The notes: generated from the sequence alone by a model not told the origin. A stretch of DNA of 47,600 bases from an uncultured Opitutales bacterium (GCA_900545715.1 URAJ01000017.1:1-47600); one strand, 5' to 3'. Shown: positions 1-8,693, counted from the stretch's first letter. Numbers and translations: made by a program.

Positions 1-39
1 ATTGAGTCCCTTTCCTATCATAAATACTCTCAAAGTTGA

Positions 40-714
40 ACTCTTTTCTTAAAGGGGTGCAGTATACAAGGGTTTGGAGGAACTATCGAGGGAAAGCGGG
101 CGTGCTCTTTTGGCGATATATCTACTACATCATTTTTCCCCGCGAAACCTTTGGGGTACTACGGAGACGGCGGCGCAGTTTTTACGGACGACCCCGAAAT
201 AGATTCTTTGTTGAAATCTCTAAGGTTCCACGGGAAGGGGTCTGATAAATATGACAATATAAGGATTGGGTTCAATTCTCGCCTGGACAATATTCAAGCC
301 GGAATATTGCGGATAAAATTGGAGGCGTTTGCAGATTACGAGTTGTGCAACCGCCACAAAATTGCCTCTGCGTATAATTCGGCTTTAAAGGGATTGTGCA
401 AGACGCCGTGCATTCCTGAAAATTCTTCTTCGAGCTATGCGCAATATACTCTCACTCTCTCCGACAGCGCCGAACGAGACGGACTCAAAGAATTTTTAAA
501 ATCTAAGGGCATTCCATCTGTGGTTTATTATCCGAGATGCATGCACGAAATGCCTGTATATGCCGATTACCCATTTCCTTTAGACGGGTTGAGCAATGCG
601 GAAAAAGCCGCCAAGACAGTATTGTCAATTCCAATGCATCCGTATCTTTCAATGGAGCAGATAGATGAAATATCTGGTGCAGTGCGGGAATTTTTCGTAG
701 GAAGGCAAAAATAA
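40..714 (+). CDS. wbpE: DegT/DnrJ/EryC1/StrS sugar aminotransferase, WbpE/WlbC-like, 5' end missing or frameshifted
   Basis: PLP-dependent aminotransferase that would convert UDP-3-keto-GlcNAcA to the 3-amino sugar for an O-antigen uronic acid. The open frame reads through SIQGFGG, then SFFPAKPLGYYGDGGA, where the lysine at codon 145-147 is the expected PLP Schiff-base residue. The later stretch KYDNIRIGFNSRLDNIQA is typical of the WbpE/WlbC branch. The frame is closed upstream by TGA at 37-39, so only the C-terminal half or so is present. In the frame one base away, bases 2-49 read INTLKVELF, which could be the preceding helix and strand, so a single-base loss near 44-50 or a contig-edge error would explain the break. 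It converges on the wbpD-like gene, its expected pathway partner. Family assignment is firm; the exact substrate rests on that partner. Confidence 0.85.
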   Translation, partial: TLFLKGCSIQGFGGTIEGKRACSFGDISTTSFFPAKPLGYYGDGGAVFTDDPEIDSLLKSLRFHGKGSDKYDNIRIGFNSRLDNIQAGILRIKLEAFADYELCNRHKIASAYNSALKGLCKTPCIPENSSSSYAQYTLTLSDSAERDGLKEFLKSKGIPSVVYYPRCMHEMPVYADYPFPLDGLSNAEKAAKTVLSIPMHPYLSMEQIDEISGAVREFFVGRQK

Positions 715-734
715 TAAATATTCCAGATTGCCTT

Positions 735-1319
735 CTACATTTCTATTGGGACAACATTCCCGCGGGAATCTTTTTCGTATTCCCAGCCGCAATCAGGGCA
801 TTTTGCGCGTCCGTTTGAAAAATGCAGTCTTTTACCGCATTGGCAGATATTGTAGAGTGGTTTTGCAGGATTCCCAGCGACGAGTGTGAAATCCGGGACA
901 TCTTTTGTCACTACACTTCCCGCTCCAATAAATGCGTATTTGCCAATGACGTGTCCGCATACAATGGTTGAGTTTGCACCGATGCTCGCTCCGGCTTTTA
1001 TAATAGTTCTGCGATACTCATTTTTTCTTGGTATATGGCTGCGCGGATTTATGACGTTTGTGAAAACGCATGAAGGTCCAAGAAAGACATTGTCTTCGCA
1101 AACAACTCCGGTATATACCGAGACGTTGTTTTGTATTTTTACATTATTGCCTATTATTACATCTGGCAAAATAACGACATTTTGTCCTATATTACAATTC
1201 TCTCCTATGACAGAGTTTTTCATTATGTGTGAAAAATGCCAAATTTTAGTCCCATCTCCAATGGAGCATGGTTGGTCTATATAAGACGATTCATGAACGA
1301 AGTAGTTTTTATTAGCCAT
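735..1319 (-). CDS. wbpD: UDP-3-amino-sugar N-acetyltransferase, WbpD/WlbB-like (left-handed beta helix)
   Basis: Acetyl-CoA-dependent transferase predicted to acetylate the 3-amino group of UDP-2-acetamido-3-amino-2,3-dideoxyglucuronate, the step after WbpE. The 194 residues are mostly hexapeptide repeats (IGENCNIGQNVVI, IGNNVKIQNNVSV, IGANSTIVCGHVIG), ending in AGSVVTKDVPDFTLVAGNPAK, the usual close of these sugar acetyltransferases. A small C-terminal zinc-ribbon-like tail follows (CxCGKRL near residue 160, CPDCGW near 175), common in WbpD homologues. The ATG overlaps the end of the upstream polymerase gene by 8 bases, so the two are probably translationally coupled. Product class is very likely; regiospecificity is inferred from the aminotransferase next door. 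Confidence 0.9.
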   Translation of the reverse strand: MANKNYFVHESSYIDQPCSIGDGTKIWHFSHIMKNSVIGENCNIGQNVVILPDVIIGNNVKIQNNVSVYTGVVCEDNVFLGPSCVFTNVINPRSHIPRKNEYRRTIIKAGASIGANSTIVCGHVIGKYAFIGAGSVVTKDVPDFTLVAGNPAKPLYNICQCGKRLHFSNGRAKCPDCGWEYEKDSRGNVVPIEM

Positions 1320-2580
1320 TCAATTCCCTATTCATGCTGTGATTTCTTATCATGTCTATTGAAATGAATATAGATGTCGAGAATGAAATTATGCTTAATA
1401 TGCTTCCATGGAAAAACTGCTGAGAGAAGAAGCAACTTGCTATGAGAAGAATCCATATTTTAGAGTCATCTAAGGATTTATACGAATATATATAAACCCT
1501 GAGAATTGTAGTGAAGTATACCGCTAAAATTACGATGCCGAAAATACCCATCCCCATCATAGTATCTACAATAAAGAAATGAGTGTAGATGTCCCCTTCT
1601 AAGTAGGGTGTGCCTCCTATAATTGGTGATTCCATAAATTTCTGGAGACCTTGGTAGATTAGGTCAATTCTGCTTGCAGAAGATTCGTCGCCACCCTGTC
1701 CTAATAAGATCTGATCGGACATCCCAAATATCGTAGATAATATTCTATCGAACGTCTTTGAATATATAAAGAAATACAAGACAAATATTATTGCAGAAAG
1801 ATTTATTATAATGGCTCGGATAAAAGAGTAGAGTCTTCGTGTCGAAATTGCAGTTGCGACTAAAATTACGAATGCGGCGGAGACTATATTGGACTGTGAA
1901 CCCGATATATAAAATCCATAGAGTGCTATTAACATCCCTATAATAGACAGAATATTTTGTATAATTTTTGTGGAAAATACGAAATTGCCTATTGAAATGG
2001 AAAAGAGCACGAGGAATTGGAACTTAGCAAGGTGCCTGCTAACGCCAGTGTCTTGCAAGAGAAAGTATGCGAAGTCAGAAGCAATCATATCTCCCCATAG
2101 GGATATAAATAGAATAGCCGATATTGTAGATGGAATAAAAATCAACATAGGTTTTTTTGCCAGGTATTCAAATCGGCTTTGTGGTAAGAGAAAGAGCAGA
2201 AAAGGCGCCATCGTGTGCGCAATAAAACTGTATGCCTTAAAGGCGAACATGTAGCCATATCCCAAGGGATTATAGGATGTAGATGATGATGACTCATCGT
2301 AAAATAGCATTATCAAAATATAATATAGTATATAAAATATCAATAATTTAGGCAAGAGATCGAATTTGTAATAGCTTCGCTTATATAACGAACTGATAAA
2401 CAGAATGGAAGCCATCACAAAGACTGAAAGCATTGAAACAGCTGAAATAACTTGGTTGGGCAATTGAAAGTATAATGATACTGACAGCGTGCCGAAGTAC
2501 ATGAAATATACGAACAATGCGAGAACGAAAAGGAAGCGTTCTGCTTTGGGGACAGTCTGCAAGGGTAGGCTATATTGCAT
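1312..2580 (-). CDS. polytopic membrane protein, Wzy/O-antigen polymerase-like
   Basis: Predicted inner-membrane protein of 422 residues with ten or more hydrophobic segments and no soluble catalytic domain, as in Wzy-type polymerases and O-antigen ligases. A loop near residues 300-345 (YQGLQKFMESPIIGG, then GDIYTHFFIVDTMMGMG) resembles the periplasmic loop before the last helices in this superfamily, where ESPIxG is followed by H/N and a GxxG helix. I start it at the ATG beginning MQYSLPLQ because the longer reading runs back across the divergent neighbour's promoter and start. No Shine-Dalgarno is visible. It is coupled to the wbpD-like gene downstream. It is either the repeat-unit polymerase or a ligase; the family is poorly conserved, so this rests on topology and context. 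Confidence 0.75.
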   Translation of the reverse strand: MQYSLPLQTVPKAERFLFVLALFVYFMYFGTLSVSLYFQLPNQVISAVSMLSVFVMASILFISSLYKRSYYKFDLLPKLLIFYILYYILIMLFYDESSSSTSYNPLGYGYMFAFKAYSFIAHTMAPFLLFLLPQSRFEYLAKKPMLIFIPSTISAILFISLWGDMIASDFAYFLLQDTGVSRHLAKFQFLVLFSISIGNFVFSTKIIQNILSIIGMLIALYGFYISGSQSNIVSAAFVILVATAISTRRLYSFIRAIIINLSAIIFVLYFFIYSKTFDRILSTIFGMSDQILLGQGGDESSASRIDLIYQGLQKFMESPIIGGTPYLEGDIYTHFFIVDTMMGMGIFGIVILAVYFTTILRVYIYSYKSLDDSKIWILLIASCFFSQQFFHGSILSIISFSTSIFISIDMIRNHSMNRELNG

Positions 2581-2650
2581 ATATGTAATATATTTATTAT
2601 GTAAATGTTGCAGTATTATTTTTCTTAGTGCGATAGGACGCCTATGAATC

Positions 2651-2679
2651 TTGACAAAGACTAAAATACATTTTTTTAT
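2651..2679 (+). promoter_or_regulatory. sigma70-like promoter of the plus-strand polymerase/ligase gene
   Basis: TTGACA at 2651-2656, 17-base spacer, TTTTAT at 2674-2679, in the AT-rich divergent gap. The predicted start of transcription is near 2686, about 10 bases before the ATG at 2696. The perfect -35 argues that the TTG at 2651 is promoter DNA rather than a start codon. Confidence 0.45.
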
Positions 2680-2695
2680 TTCTGTCACTAAAATT

Positions 2696-4072
2696 ATGGA
2701 GATAGATTTATCTCGAAAGTTGCCAACAGCAAACAAACGCATGCTAACGATAGCCCGTACATTTATATTGTTGCAAATATTTCTCGCAACATGGTTGGGA
2801 TCTGGAACGCGCACTGAGTTTTTAATGCCAATGTTTTTTACTGCGGTAGGCGTTTTTGCCTTTACTTATTTATCCGGGGCGATGAAGGCAGAAAACGCAT
2901 ATTGTAAGGCCCTGTTCGTCGCGGTTATTTATTTTATATTGGTGTGTGCCATACAATATTTAAATCCTTTCTCTGAATATATCGAAGGCGAAAGATTTAG
3001 TATTGTTAAGTCATTGAGGTATATAACATGGCTTCCTACATCTGTAATTGGCAGTTTTGGGGAGGGCAATTCCATGCGTTCGCTTGCAATATTACTTTCA
3101 TCATTTTTGACTACAATTTCTGCTTGTATTTTATTTAGGAGTACAAGATTTGCATTTGCGGCTCTGGCATGGTTTGTTTTTAATGTATCGGCTATGGGAT
3201 TGTGGGCGGTGTATCAGAAGTATGTCCAGATGCCGGCGGTATATGGTTTCCTATACAGTGATTCCGGATATTATGGTAGTTTTTTTCTTTCAAACGCGGC
3301 GGGCACGTTTTTAAATATGGGAATATCTGCGGCTTTTGTATTGATGGTTGTATCGTGTAAGATAGACTCGAGGTTTAAGTTTTTTTATATACTTTTTAGC
3401 GTGATTTCTGCTGTGGCTTGCACTGTTGCTTCATTGTATTCGGAAAGCCGCGCCGCGCAGATTTTATGTTTTGCAATATGGGGAGTATTTGCAATATCTA
3501 TTTATTATAAGGTAATTATGCATTTTGATACAACAGTTGTTGGAAAGACCGTTTTTTTTGTGACAACAACTATTATTATTGTAGTTGTTGCGGCTGTTGC
3601 GATGGATTTCTATTATAGTAAGGGAAAATTTAGAAAAGATATTTCGGATTCCTCTTTTGGGCGTGTAGAAATGTATAAGAAGATTTATCCACAAATATAT
3701 GAGCATCCTATCTGGGGCAATGGAGGGGAATGTTCCCGTTATGTATTGCCAAAGGTAGTGCTAAATTTCCCAAATGGTATAGACGGTATTCCACGTAAGC
3801 CCGATCGTCCGCATTCAGATATAATTGAATACATTTTAGATTATGGGATAGTTGGGGGTATAATATTCGCTTATTGCGGTGTTGCGTTAGGATATGTAAT
3901 TTTCAAATATAGGAGGCGGCTTGGAATCTGTAATTTATATATTTTGGCCGGCGTTGGGGCATGTTTTTCTAACGGAGTTTTCGACATGGAAATGCATATA
4001 CCTTCGGTAATGTTGATTTTTGGGCTCATGACAGTGTGGGCTTACAAGGATTTTAGGAGGATATGGCATTGA
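2696..4072 (+). CDS. O-antigen ligase/polymerase family membrane protein (Wzy_C-like)
   Basis: Polytopic inner-membrane protein of 458 residues that would polymerise lipid-linked repeat units or ligate glycan to its acceptor. Hydrophobic helices fill most of the length. The diagnostic part is the C-terminal periplasmic loop: RVEMYKKIYPQIYEHPIWGNG followed by RPHSDIIEYILDYGIVGG, matching the family pattern of a histidine-containing (H-N/S-D) segment ahead of an E/D-LGIxG helix. The start is the ATG at 2696; the in-frame TTG at 2651 is better explained as a -35 box. It is divergent from another polymerase-like gene and its stop overlaps the next start by 10 bases. Having two such proteins side by side suggests one polymerase and one ligase, but the sequence does not say which is which. 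Confidence 0.8.
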   Translation: MEIDLSRKLPTANKRMLTIARTFILLQIFLATWLGSGTRTEFLMPMFFTAVGVFAFTYLSGAMKAENAYCKALFVAVIYFILVCAIQYLNPFSEYIEGERFSIVKSLRYITWLPTSVIGSFGEGNSMRSLAILLSSFLTTISACILFRSTRFAFAALAWFVFNVSAMGLWAVYQKYVQMPAVYGFLYSDSGYYGSFFLSNAAGTFLNMGISAAFVLMVVSCKIDSRFKFFYILFSVISAVACTVASLYSESRAAQILCFAIWGVFAISIYYKVIMHFDTTVVGKTVFFVTTTIIIVVVAAVAMDFYYSKGKFRKDISDSSFGRVEMYKKIYPQIYEHPIWGNGGECSRYVLPKVVLNFPNGIDGIPRKPDRPHSDIIEYILDYGIVGGIIFAYCGVALGYVIFKYRRRLGICNLYILAGVGACFSNGVFDMEMHIPSVMLIFGLMTVWAYKDFRRIWH

Positions 4073-4995
4073 AGTATCGGGTGATATTGGCGCTTGTTGC
4101 CATATCGGCAGTTGCAATAGGAATACTCGCCTACTACGATGTCGATTTAAATCTAAAAGTTGCCCGCGCAATATATGCGAAAATGTCAGGGCAGGGTGTA
4201 TCGTACGAGATTGCGGAAGATATTTTAGACAAAAAACTCACACAACTTCCCGATAGAGTCCGAGAGGCTCGCAAGCGCGGTAAGGCGGCGTACGATAATG
4301 AAGTATTAAGGGCATATTTTACGATAGTGTCGTCTAACAAGGTGGAAGCCGACGGAGTAATTTTAGAATTAATGGATATACTGATAGAAAATGGCGACGC
4401 AAAAATGCTTCTTGAATTTATGAAGATAGCGAACCATTCGGAAGATTTGATGTTGAGGGTTTATCAATGTGCGGGAAACGAGGAATTGAGGAGGTATTTT
4501 ACCCATAAATTGGGAATGGATTTATTTAAAAATTCTGAATATAAGAAGATAGGCTATGCCATAATTAGGTTGAATATGGACATGGCCAAAAGAAGTATTT
4601 CGGATATTGAAAAGACATTTCTGTATAGTGGACTCGATTTTGGAATGCTCTGGAATGTTGGGGCGAAGAACTATATACGCTATGCGTATCCTTTGATGGC
4701 ATACGTATCAAAAAGCAAGGGATTAACTGATAAATATGAGTATTTTAAATCTCAATCCATATCAGATGCCCAAATGGAGCATATAAAAGGGTCATTTTTT
4801 GAGTATATACAATATGCGGTTAAAGTATTTGCCCGTTGTTCGGATCCGGAGACTGCGGTTTCATTATTGGAGCGGTTGCCTGACGGAAGCAGAAAAAACC
4901 TTACAATAAAACGTACAATCCGTTATATATTAAAAAGCCCTGGAGGGCGCGAAGCTATTGAAAAATCTAAAATAGGAAATCTTTTAAAAGAATAA
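4063..4995 (+). CDS. membrane-anchored protein of unknown function in the polysaccharide locus
   Basis: Not recognised. The 310 residues begin with one hydrophobic anchor or uncleaved signal (residues 5-25), so the remainder is probably periplasmic. The body is rich in short amphipathic helices with E/K/L/Y composition and no obvious catalytic motif, suggesting an all-helical, possibly TPR-like scaffold. The ATG overlaps the stop of the ligase/polymerase gene, and AGGAGG at 4055-4060 lies just 2 bases before it, with AAGGA at 4046-4050 as a better-spaced alternative. This coupling suggests it works with the membrane polymerase, for example in chain length or assembly. That role is inference only. 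Confidence 0.75.
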   Translation: MALKYRVILALVAISAVAIGILAYYDVDLNLKVARAIYAKMSGQGVSYEIAEDILDKKLTQLPDRVREARKRGKAAYDNEVLRAYFTIVSSNKVEADGVILELMDILIENGDAKMLLEFMKIANHSEDLMLRVYQCAGNEELRRYFTHKLGMDLFKNSEYKKIGYAIIRLNMDMAKRSISDIEKTFLYSGLDFGMLWNVGAKNYIRYAYPLMAYVSKSKGLTDKYEYFKSQSISDAQMEHIKGSFFEYIQYAVKVFARCSDPETAVSLLERLPDGSRKNLTIKRTIRYILKSPGGREAIEKSKIGNLLKE

Positions 4996-5064
4996 GAGCA
5001 AAGTTTTATTCGTCTGGTAAAGAAGTGCCGAAGTGATGCGGTATCCACAAAATTAGAATTAGCT

Positions 5065-5661
5065 TTATTTTTCTAACTTATTCCTATTTACGGGTGTTGA
5101 ATCGATGCAAAGTAAAACTTTTATAAGGGTAATAAAGAATATTTTTGCGTCGAGAGGGAGAGATATATTGTCAACGTATTCGAGGTCTTTTGATATTTTT
5201 TCCTCGACAGAAATTTCATTCCGTCCGGAGATTTGTGCCAACCCGCTTAATCCAGGCAATACGTCGTGGCGCCTAAACGACTTCTCGCTCAACGCCTTAA
5301 TTTCGTCTTCCATAAACGGGCGTGGACCAATAAACGACATATCTCCTTTTAGGACATTGTAGAATTGCGGAATTTCGTCGAGGCTTGTCTTGCGTAGAAA
5401 AGCCCCCAATTTTGTTATTCTCATCTCGTCTGGAAGCAGTTTTCCCGATGGATCTTTTTCAAATGACATTGTACGGAATTTATACAATGTAAAAATCTTT
5501 CCGTGGAGTCCCGCCCTTTTTTGGGAAATTATAACGGGTGAACCCATAAAGATTTTTATTAGAATCCACACAAGCACAAAAAGCGGAAATGTCAGAATCA
5601 TTAGGATAAGCGCCCCAATGATATCCAGCGGCCTCTTTATGAACTGTTTGTAGATTCTCAT
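5065..5661 (-). CDS. undecaprenyl-phosphate phosphoglycosyl transferase, minimal PglC/WbaP-type sugar transferase
   Basis: Initiating enzyme that moves a sugar-1-phosphate from a nucleotide sugar to undecaprenyl phosphate on the inner membrane face. At 198 residues it is the minimal PglC-like form: one re-entrant N-terminal membrane helix (residues 12-38), then the basic KRAGLHGKIFTLYKFRTM segment, the catalytic Asp-Glu pair in SLDEIPQF, the GDMSFIGPRP loop and PGLSGLAQISGR. All hallmark residues of the bacterial sugar transferase family are present. It probably lays down the first sugar of the repeat unit built by this locus. The sugar donor cannot be read from sequence. A promoter-like element lies just upstream, so it may be transcribed apart from the GT-C gene. 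Confidence 0.93.
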   Translation of the reverse strand: MRIYKQFIKRPLDIIGALILMILTFPLFVLVWILIKIFMGSPVIISQKRAGLHGKIFTLYKFRTMSFEKDPSGKLLPDEMRITKLGAFLRKTSLDEIPQFYNVLKGDMSFIGPRPFMEDEIKALSEKSFRRHDVLPGLSGLAQISGRNEISVEEKISKDLEYVDNISLPLDAKIFFITLIKVLLCIDSTPVNRNKLEK

Positions 5662-5718
5662 CTATTTTAGGTTTTATTTAGCCGCTTTAGCATCACGAAA
5701 AGCGAATAAATAATAAGA

Positions 5719-5746
5719 AAGATATGTTGTGTCTATTGTCAGTCAA
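5719..5746 (-). promoter_or_regulatory. promoter-like element ahead of the phosphoglycosyl transferase gene
   Basis: Reading the minus strand, TTGACT (5746-5741), 16-base spacer, TATCTT (5724-5719). The -35 overlaps the stop codon of the upstream GT-C gene. The predicted transcript would start near 5712, about 50 bases before the ATG at 5661. Confidence 0.35.
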
Positions 5747-7044
5747 GAAATTTTAGGATTCTTGGCGTGTTCGGCTGTGGCTGGAGTTTCTTTTGAGCGC
5801 TCAAACGCAATTCTTGCAAATTCCACGCCTGCGAATATCCACACAATCGGCATCATCGGGAAGTGGTATCTGTCTGTCACCATAAACGGGTATGTAAAAG
5901 CCAATACAAGGAATGGGATTACTATTATTATATTTTGCGGCGATAAGATTTTCTTGAAATTCTTAAAAATATATAATGCGCATAACAGCATGGCGGCGTA
6001 ATACACAAGGCTCTTTAAAAATAGCAAGATGCAATACTTTAATGCGAATACTTTATCGGATTCAATTCTATCTCTGACGGCAGATAGTCCCGAGCCTTTT
6101 TCAAAGCGTTCGCTCCAAGTATCAAAACCGAGAAGCAATGCGGATTTTAAGGGAATTTGTGAAATGTATTTTGCGGGATTTTGGAAAATCCATTCTTTTG
6201 CTGTTTTCCTAAGATGGGCGTCCTTTTGGGCAAAATTCATAGTGTCCCAGTTCGCAGGGGTTCTGGAAACGTAAAAATCGTCTCTTTCAAATCCAAATCC
6301 TACGGCCCCATTAGCGTACTTATTTGCGCTGCCGGCAAGGTTTATCCCGGAGGTTGCAGACTGGAACGCAAATATTCCGCAATTAGCTTTTGTCCAGAAT
6401 CCGATTGCGGTTATAGTTATTAATGTAGAGACAATCAATGCTGTGATTCGGGCTTTTGCATATTCTTTTTTAGATATTGCAAATAGTATTATTCCCAGAA
6501 AGTACGCGAGCGCAAGCGGGCGTATCCAATTCCCGACTGCGATTAGCACTCCTGCAAGTAGATAGTTTGCCCATTTTGTGCGCGGTAACAATGCGAAAGC
6601 GAGCGCAAGCGTAACAAAGAACACAAAGGGAATTTCAGAGAAATATCCTATTGGAGATAACCAGTTGCTGTATGTTGCCGAATATATTATCGCAGTTCCG
6701 CATGCGGCGCAGCTCCCGAAAAACCTTTTTGCGATTGAGCATATCGCGGCAAGTATGGCTGCTGCCATTATAAAGTTTACGAAGCCAAAACCTGAAAAAG
6801 TCCCGAAGATTCTATGGTATAGCAATAAGAAATTTATATATCCCGGAGCAAAGAAGGTGCCGTTTATTAGATTATGCTCCGACGGAAACCATTCGCCTTT
6901 TGAATCCGATTCCAATGCATAGTTTAAATAGGTTTGTTGGTCGTCTGACGGGAAGAATCCGGACGTGGTGAAAATTAGCGCAAGTTGCAGTGCAAATAGC
7001 GACGCAACTATCGCGATTGTTATTTTTTTTAAATTTTTTGACAT
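5743..7044 (-). CDS. GT-C family glycosyltransferase (ArnT/PMT, GT39/GT83-like), polytopic
   Basis: Integral membrane glycosyltransferase of 433 residues predicted to use a polyprenyl-phosphate-linked sugar on the periplasmic side. After the first helix comes FFPSDDQQTYLNYALES, the acidic first-loop motif of the ArnT/PMT superfamily, then a PGYINFLLLYHRIFG stretch like the PPG(Y/H)xxxL region of these enzymes. About ten hydrophobic helices follow, ending with PFMVTDRYHFPMMPIVWIFAG, the usual C-terminal helix pattern with R-Y-x-x-P. It starts one base after the stop of the HAD-UbiA gene, so the pair is almost certainly one operon: the UbiA enzyme would supply the lipid-linked donor for this transferase. 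Acceptor and sugar are unknown. Confidence 0.85.
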   Translation of the reverse strand: MSKNLKKITIAIVASLFALQLALIFTTSGFFPSDDQQTYLNYALESDSKGEWFPSEHNLINGTFFAPGYINFLLLYHRIFGTFSGFGFVNFIMAAAILAAICSIAKRFFGSCAACGTAIIYSATYSNWLSPIGYFSEIPFVFFVTLALAFALLPRTKWANYLLAGVLIAVGNWIRPLALAYFLGIILFAISKKEYAKARITALIVSTLITITAIGFWTKANCGIFAFQSATSGINLAGSANKYANGAVGFGFERDDFYVSRTPANWDTMNFAQKDAHLRKTAKEWIFQNPAKYISQIPLKSALLLGFDTWSERFEKGSGLSAVRDRIESDKVFALKYCILLFLKSLVYYAAMLLCALYIFKNFKKILSPQNIIIVIPFLVLAFTYPFMVTDRYHFPMMPIVWIFAGVEFARIAFERSKETPATAEHAKNPKIS

Positions 7045-7045
7045 C

Positions 7046-8464
7046 TTAAAAAGGTTTTGCTAAGATGAATATTACAATAAAAAATACTATCAAAGCGTAG
7101 TTCGATTTTTTTCTGAAAGAATATACAATTGGGTCAGAATCAACAAGCCCGCGGCTTGCGTCTTTCCATATTTTATATAGAAAATGTCCAATTGGAATGA
7201 TGCCAAGCAAGAGCATATTGGGATACTCATAGTATATTTTTGCGCCCCTTTGAGTGTAGATTGCGAAAACTAAAAGCGATAAAGCGCACGAAGCTATCCC
7301 GGCAAGCTTTACAAACTTGAAATGACTTTGAGTATATCCTCTTATCTTTGCAGTATCCGAGCTTTCCGATAGTTCTATGTATCTTTTTAATAATGCCAAC
7401 CCGAGGAATATGAAAATGGAAAATAGCGAAAGCCAATGCGATATCTTGCAGTCGATTACGACGCATCCTCCAAAGATTCTCATATAGTAAAGCCCTGCCA
7501 AAACCGCAACATCTACAAATGGAATCCGCTTAAATGTGAAAGAGTATCCCATAGTGATAACGGCATATGCCAATACGATTATAGCGAAGTCGTAAGCAAG
7601 GGTCGCGCACAAGCATATTGAGGCCGACGCAAATACCGCGATGAGGCCAAATCCGTAATATATTGGCAGCGCGCCCGACGCAAAAGGTCTGCTTCGTTTG
7701 GTTGGATGCGCTCTGTCTGACTCGATATCGAGAAGGTCGTTTAGAATATAGAGTGCCGAGGCGCAGAAACAGAAGGCCAAAAATGCCACTATTGAATTTC
7801 TTACGTCGCCCCAAATAAAGTACCGATGGCTTGAAATGAGAGCCACAAATATGAGGATATTTTTTACCCATTGGTAGATTCGTGCGGCTTTAATGGAGTT
7901 TTTTAAAGAAATTTCCGCTCCGCTTCCTATGGCGACTACTTTTTTGCCGAGTTTGTCCTGTATTTTTTTGGCGAAATTTTTTGTGCCAACAATTATTGGA
8001 GTGGAGGATTTTTCCCAAACTGGGAAATCGGCGAGCGAATCGCCTATGTAGTCAAAATTTCCAACTCCAAAAGTGGATTCGCAAAATGCCGCTTTTTTTT
8101 CCCCCCTGAGGTTTATGCTTTCAGACGAGCCGTAGACTCCGTCGAAAAGTCCGGTTTTTTCGGCTATTGATTTTGCGAGGTGTTCGTTGCACGCCGTCAC
8201 GAGCCATATTTTGTCTCCGGACTTTTTCCGTTTTACAATATATGAAATTACATCGCTATTAAATGGCAGGTTTTTTATGAATTTTCCGAATTTTTCCGAA
8301 AGCCTCTGCTTTAGAAGGCATTTCCCTTTTATCAGGAGAATAGGTATTAAAAGAATGTAAAACGGGTTATGCCGAAGCGCCCTGAGTATAAGCTCCCACA
8401 GGGAATCCGAGCGTATGAGAGTCCCGTCGAGATCGACACATAAATTTCCGGCGTTTTTTGGCAT
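7046..8464 (-). CDS. HAD phosphatase-UbiA prenyltransferase fusion (decaprenyl-phosphate phosphoribosyltransferase-like)
   Basis: Two-domain protein of 472 residues. Residues 8-180 are a HAD-type hydrolase: DLDGT at 11-15 with the nucleophile and acid aspartates, the LVTAC motif near 88-92, and GDSLADFPVW at 141-150. Residues 190-472 are a UbiA-fold membrane prenyltransferase with NDLLDIESD (242-250) followed by RAHPTKRSRP, the pattern of the phosphoribosyl transferases that make polyprenyl-phosphoryl-5-phosphoribose. The HAD domain would then remove the 5-phosphate, giving polyprenyl-phospho-ribose or a similar pentose donor. The next gene is a GT-C transferase that could use such a donor. 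The domain fusion is seen directly; the pentose product is inferred from the Rv3806c-type family. No DprE1/DprE2-type epimerase is in the window. Confidence 0.88.
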   Translation of the reverse strand: MPKNAGNLCVDLDGTLIRSDSLWELILRALRHNPFYILLIPILLIKGKCLLKQRLSEKFGKFIKNLPFNSDVISYIVKRKKSGDKIWLVTACNEHLAKSIAEKTGLFDGVYGSSESINLRGEKKAAFCESTFGVGNFDYIGDSLADFPVWEKSSTPIIVGTKNFAKKIQDKLGKKVVAIGSGAEISLKNSIKAARIYQWVKNILIFVALISSHRYFIWGDVRNSIVAFLAFCFCASALYILNDLLDIESDRAHPTKRSRPFASGALPIYYGFGLIAVFASASICLCATLAYDFAIIVLAYAVITMGYSFTFKRIPFVDVAVLAGLYYMRIFGGCVVIDCKISHWLSLFSIFIFLGLALLKRYIELSESSDTAKIRGYTQSHFKFVKLAGIASCALSLLVFAIYTQRGAKIYYEYPNMLLLGIIPIGHFLYKIWKDASRGLVDSDPIVYSFRKKSNYALIVFFIVIFILAKPF

Positions 8465-8693
8465 TTTTAGGAAAATGAAATAGATTATGCGGAAATTGGC
8501 AAACCAAAATACTTCTCACGCAATGACGGCAACCATATTGTTTTACCGGAATTAAAAAGTGTTTAGGTTATTGAAAATAGCGAGATTACTGTGGATATGC
8601 CCATTCATTAATGGCAGGTAATTCTTTGCGGTGCAGTTATCTTAACTTCTAAGCTAATATGTAGGTAAAAATTTATTTTAACTTAAAGGCGAC
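8465..8693. other. intergenic stretch between divergent units
   Basis: About 230 AT-rich bases between the HAD-UbiA gene (minus) and the small-protein unit (plus). It should hold the minus-strand operon promoter, but I could not pick a convincing -35/-10 pair. No RNA gene or repeat was seen. Confidence 0.5.

Noticed and set aside
2651..2695. TTG at 2651 as start of the plus-strand polymerase/ligase gene
   Set aside because: TTGACA here is a perfect -35 with a -10 17 bases away; the ATG at 2696 gives a protein with an ordinary N-terminus.
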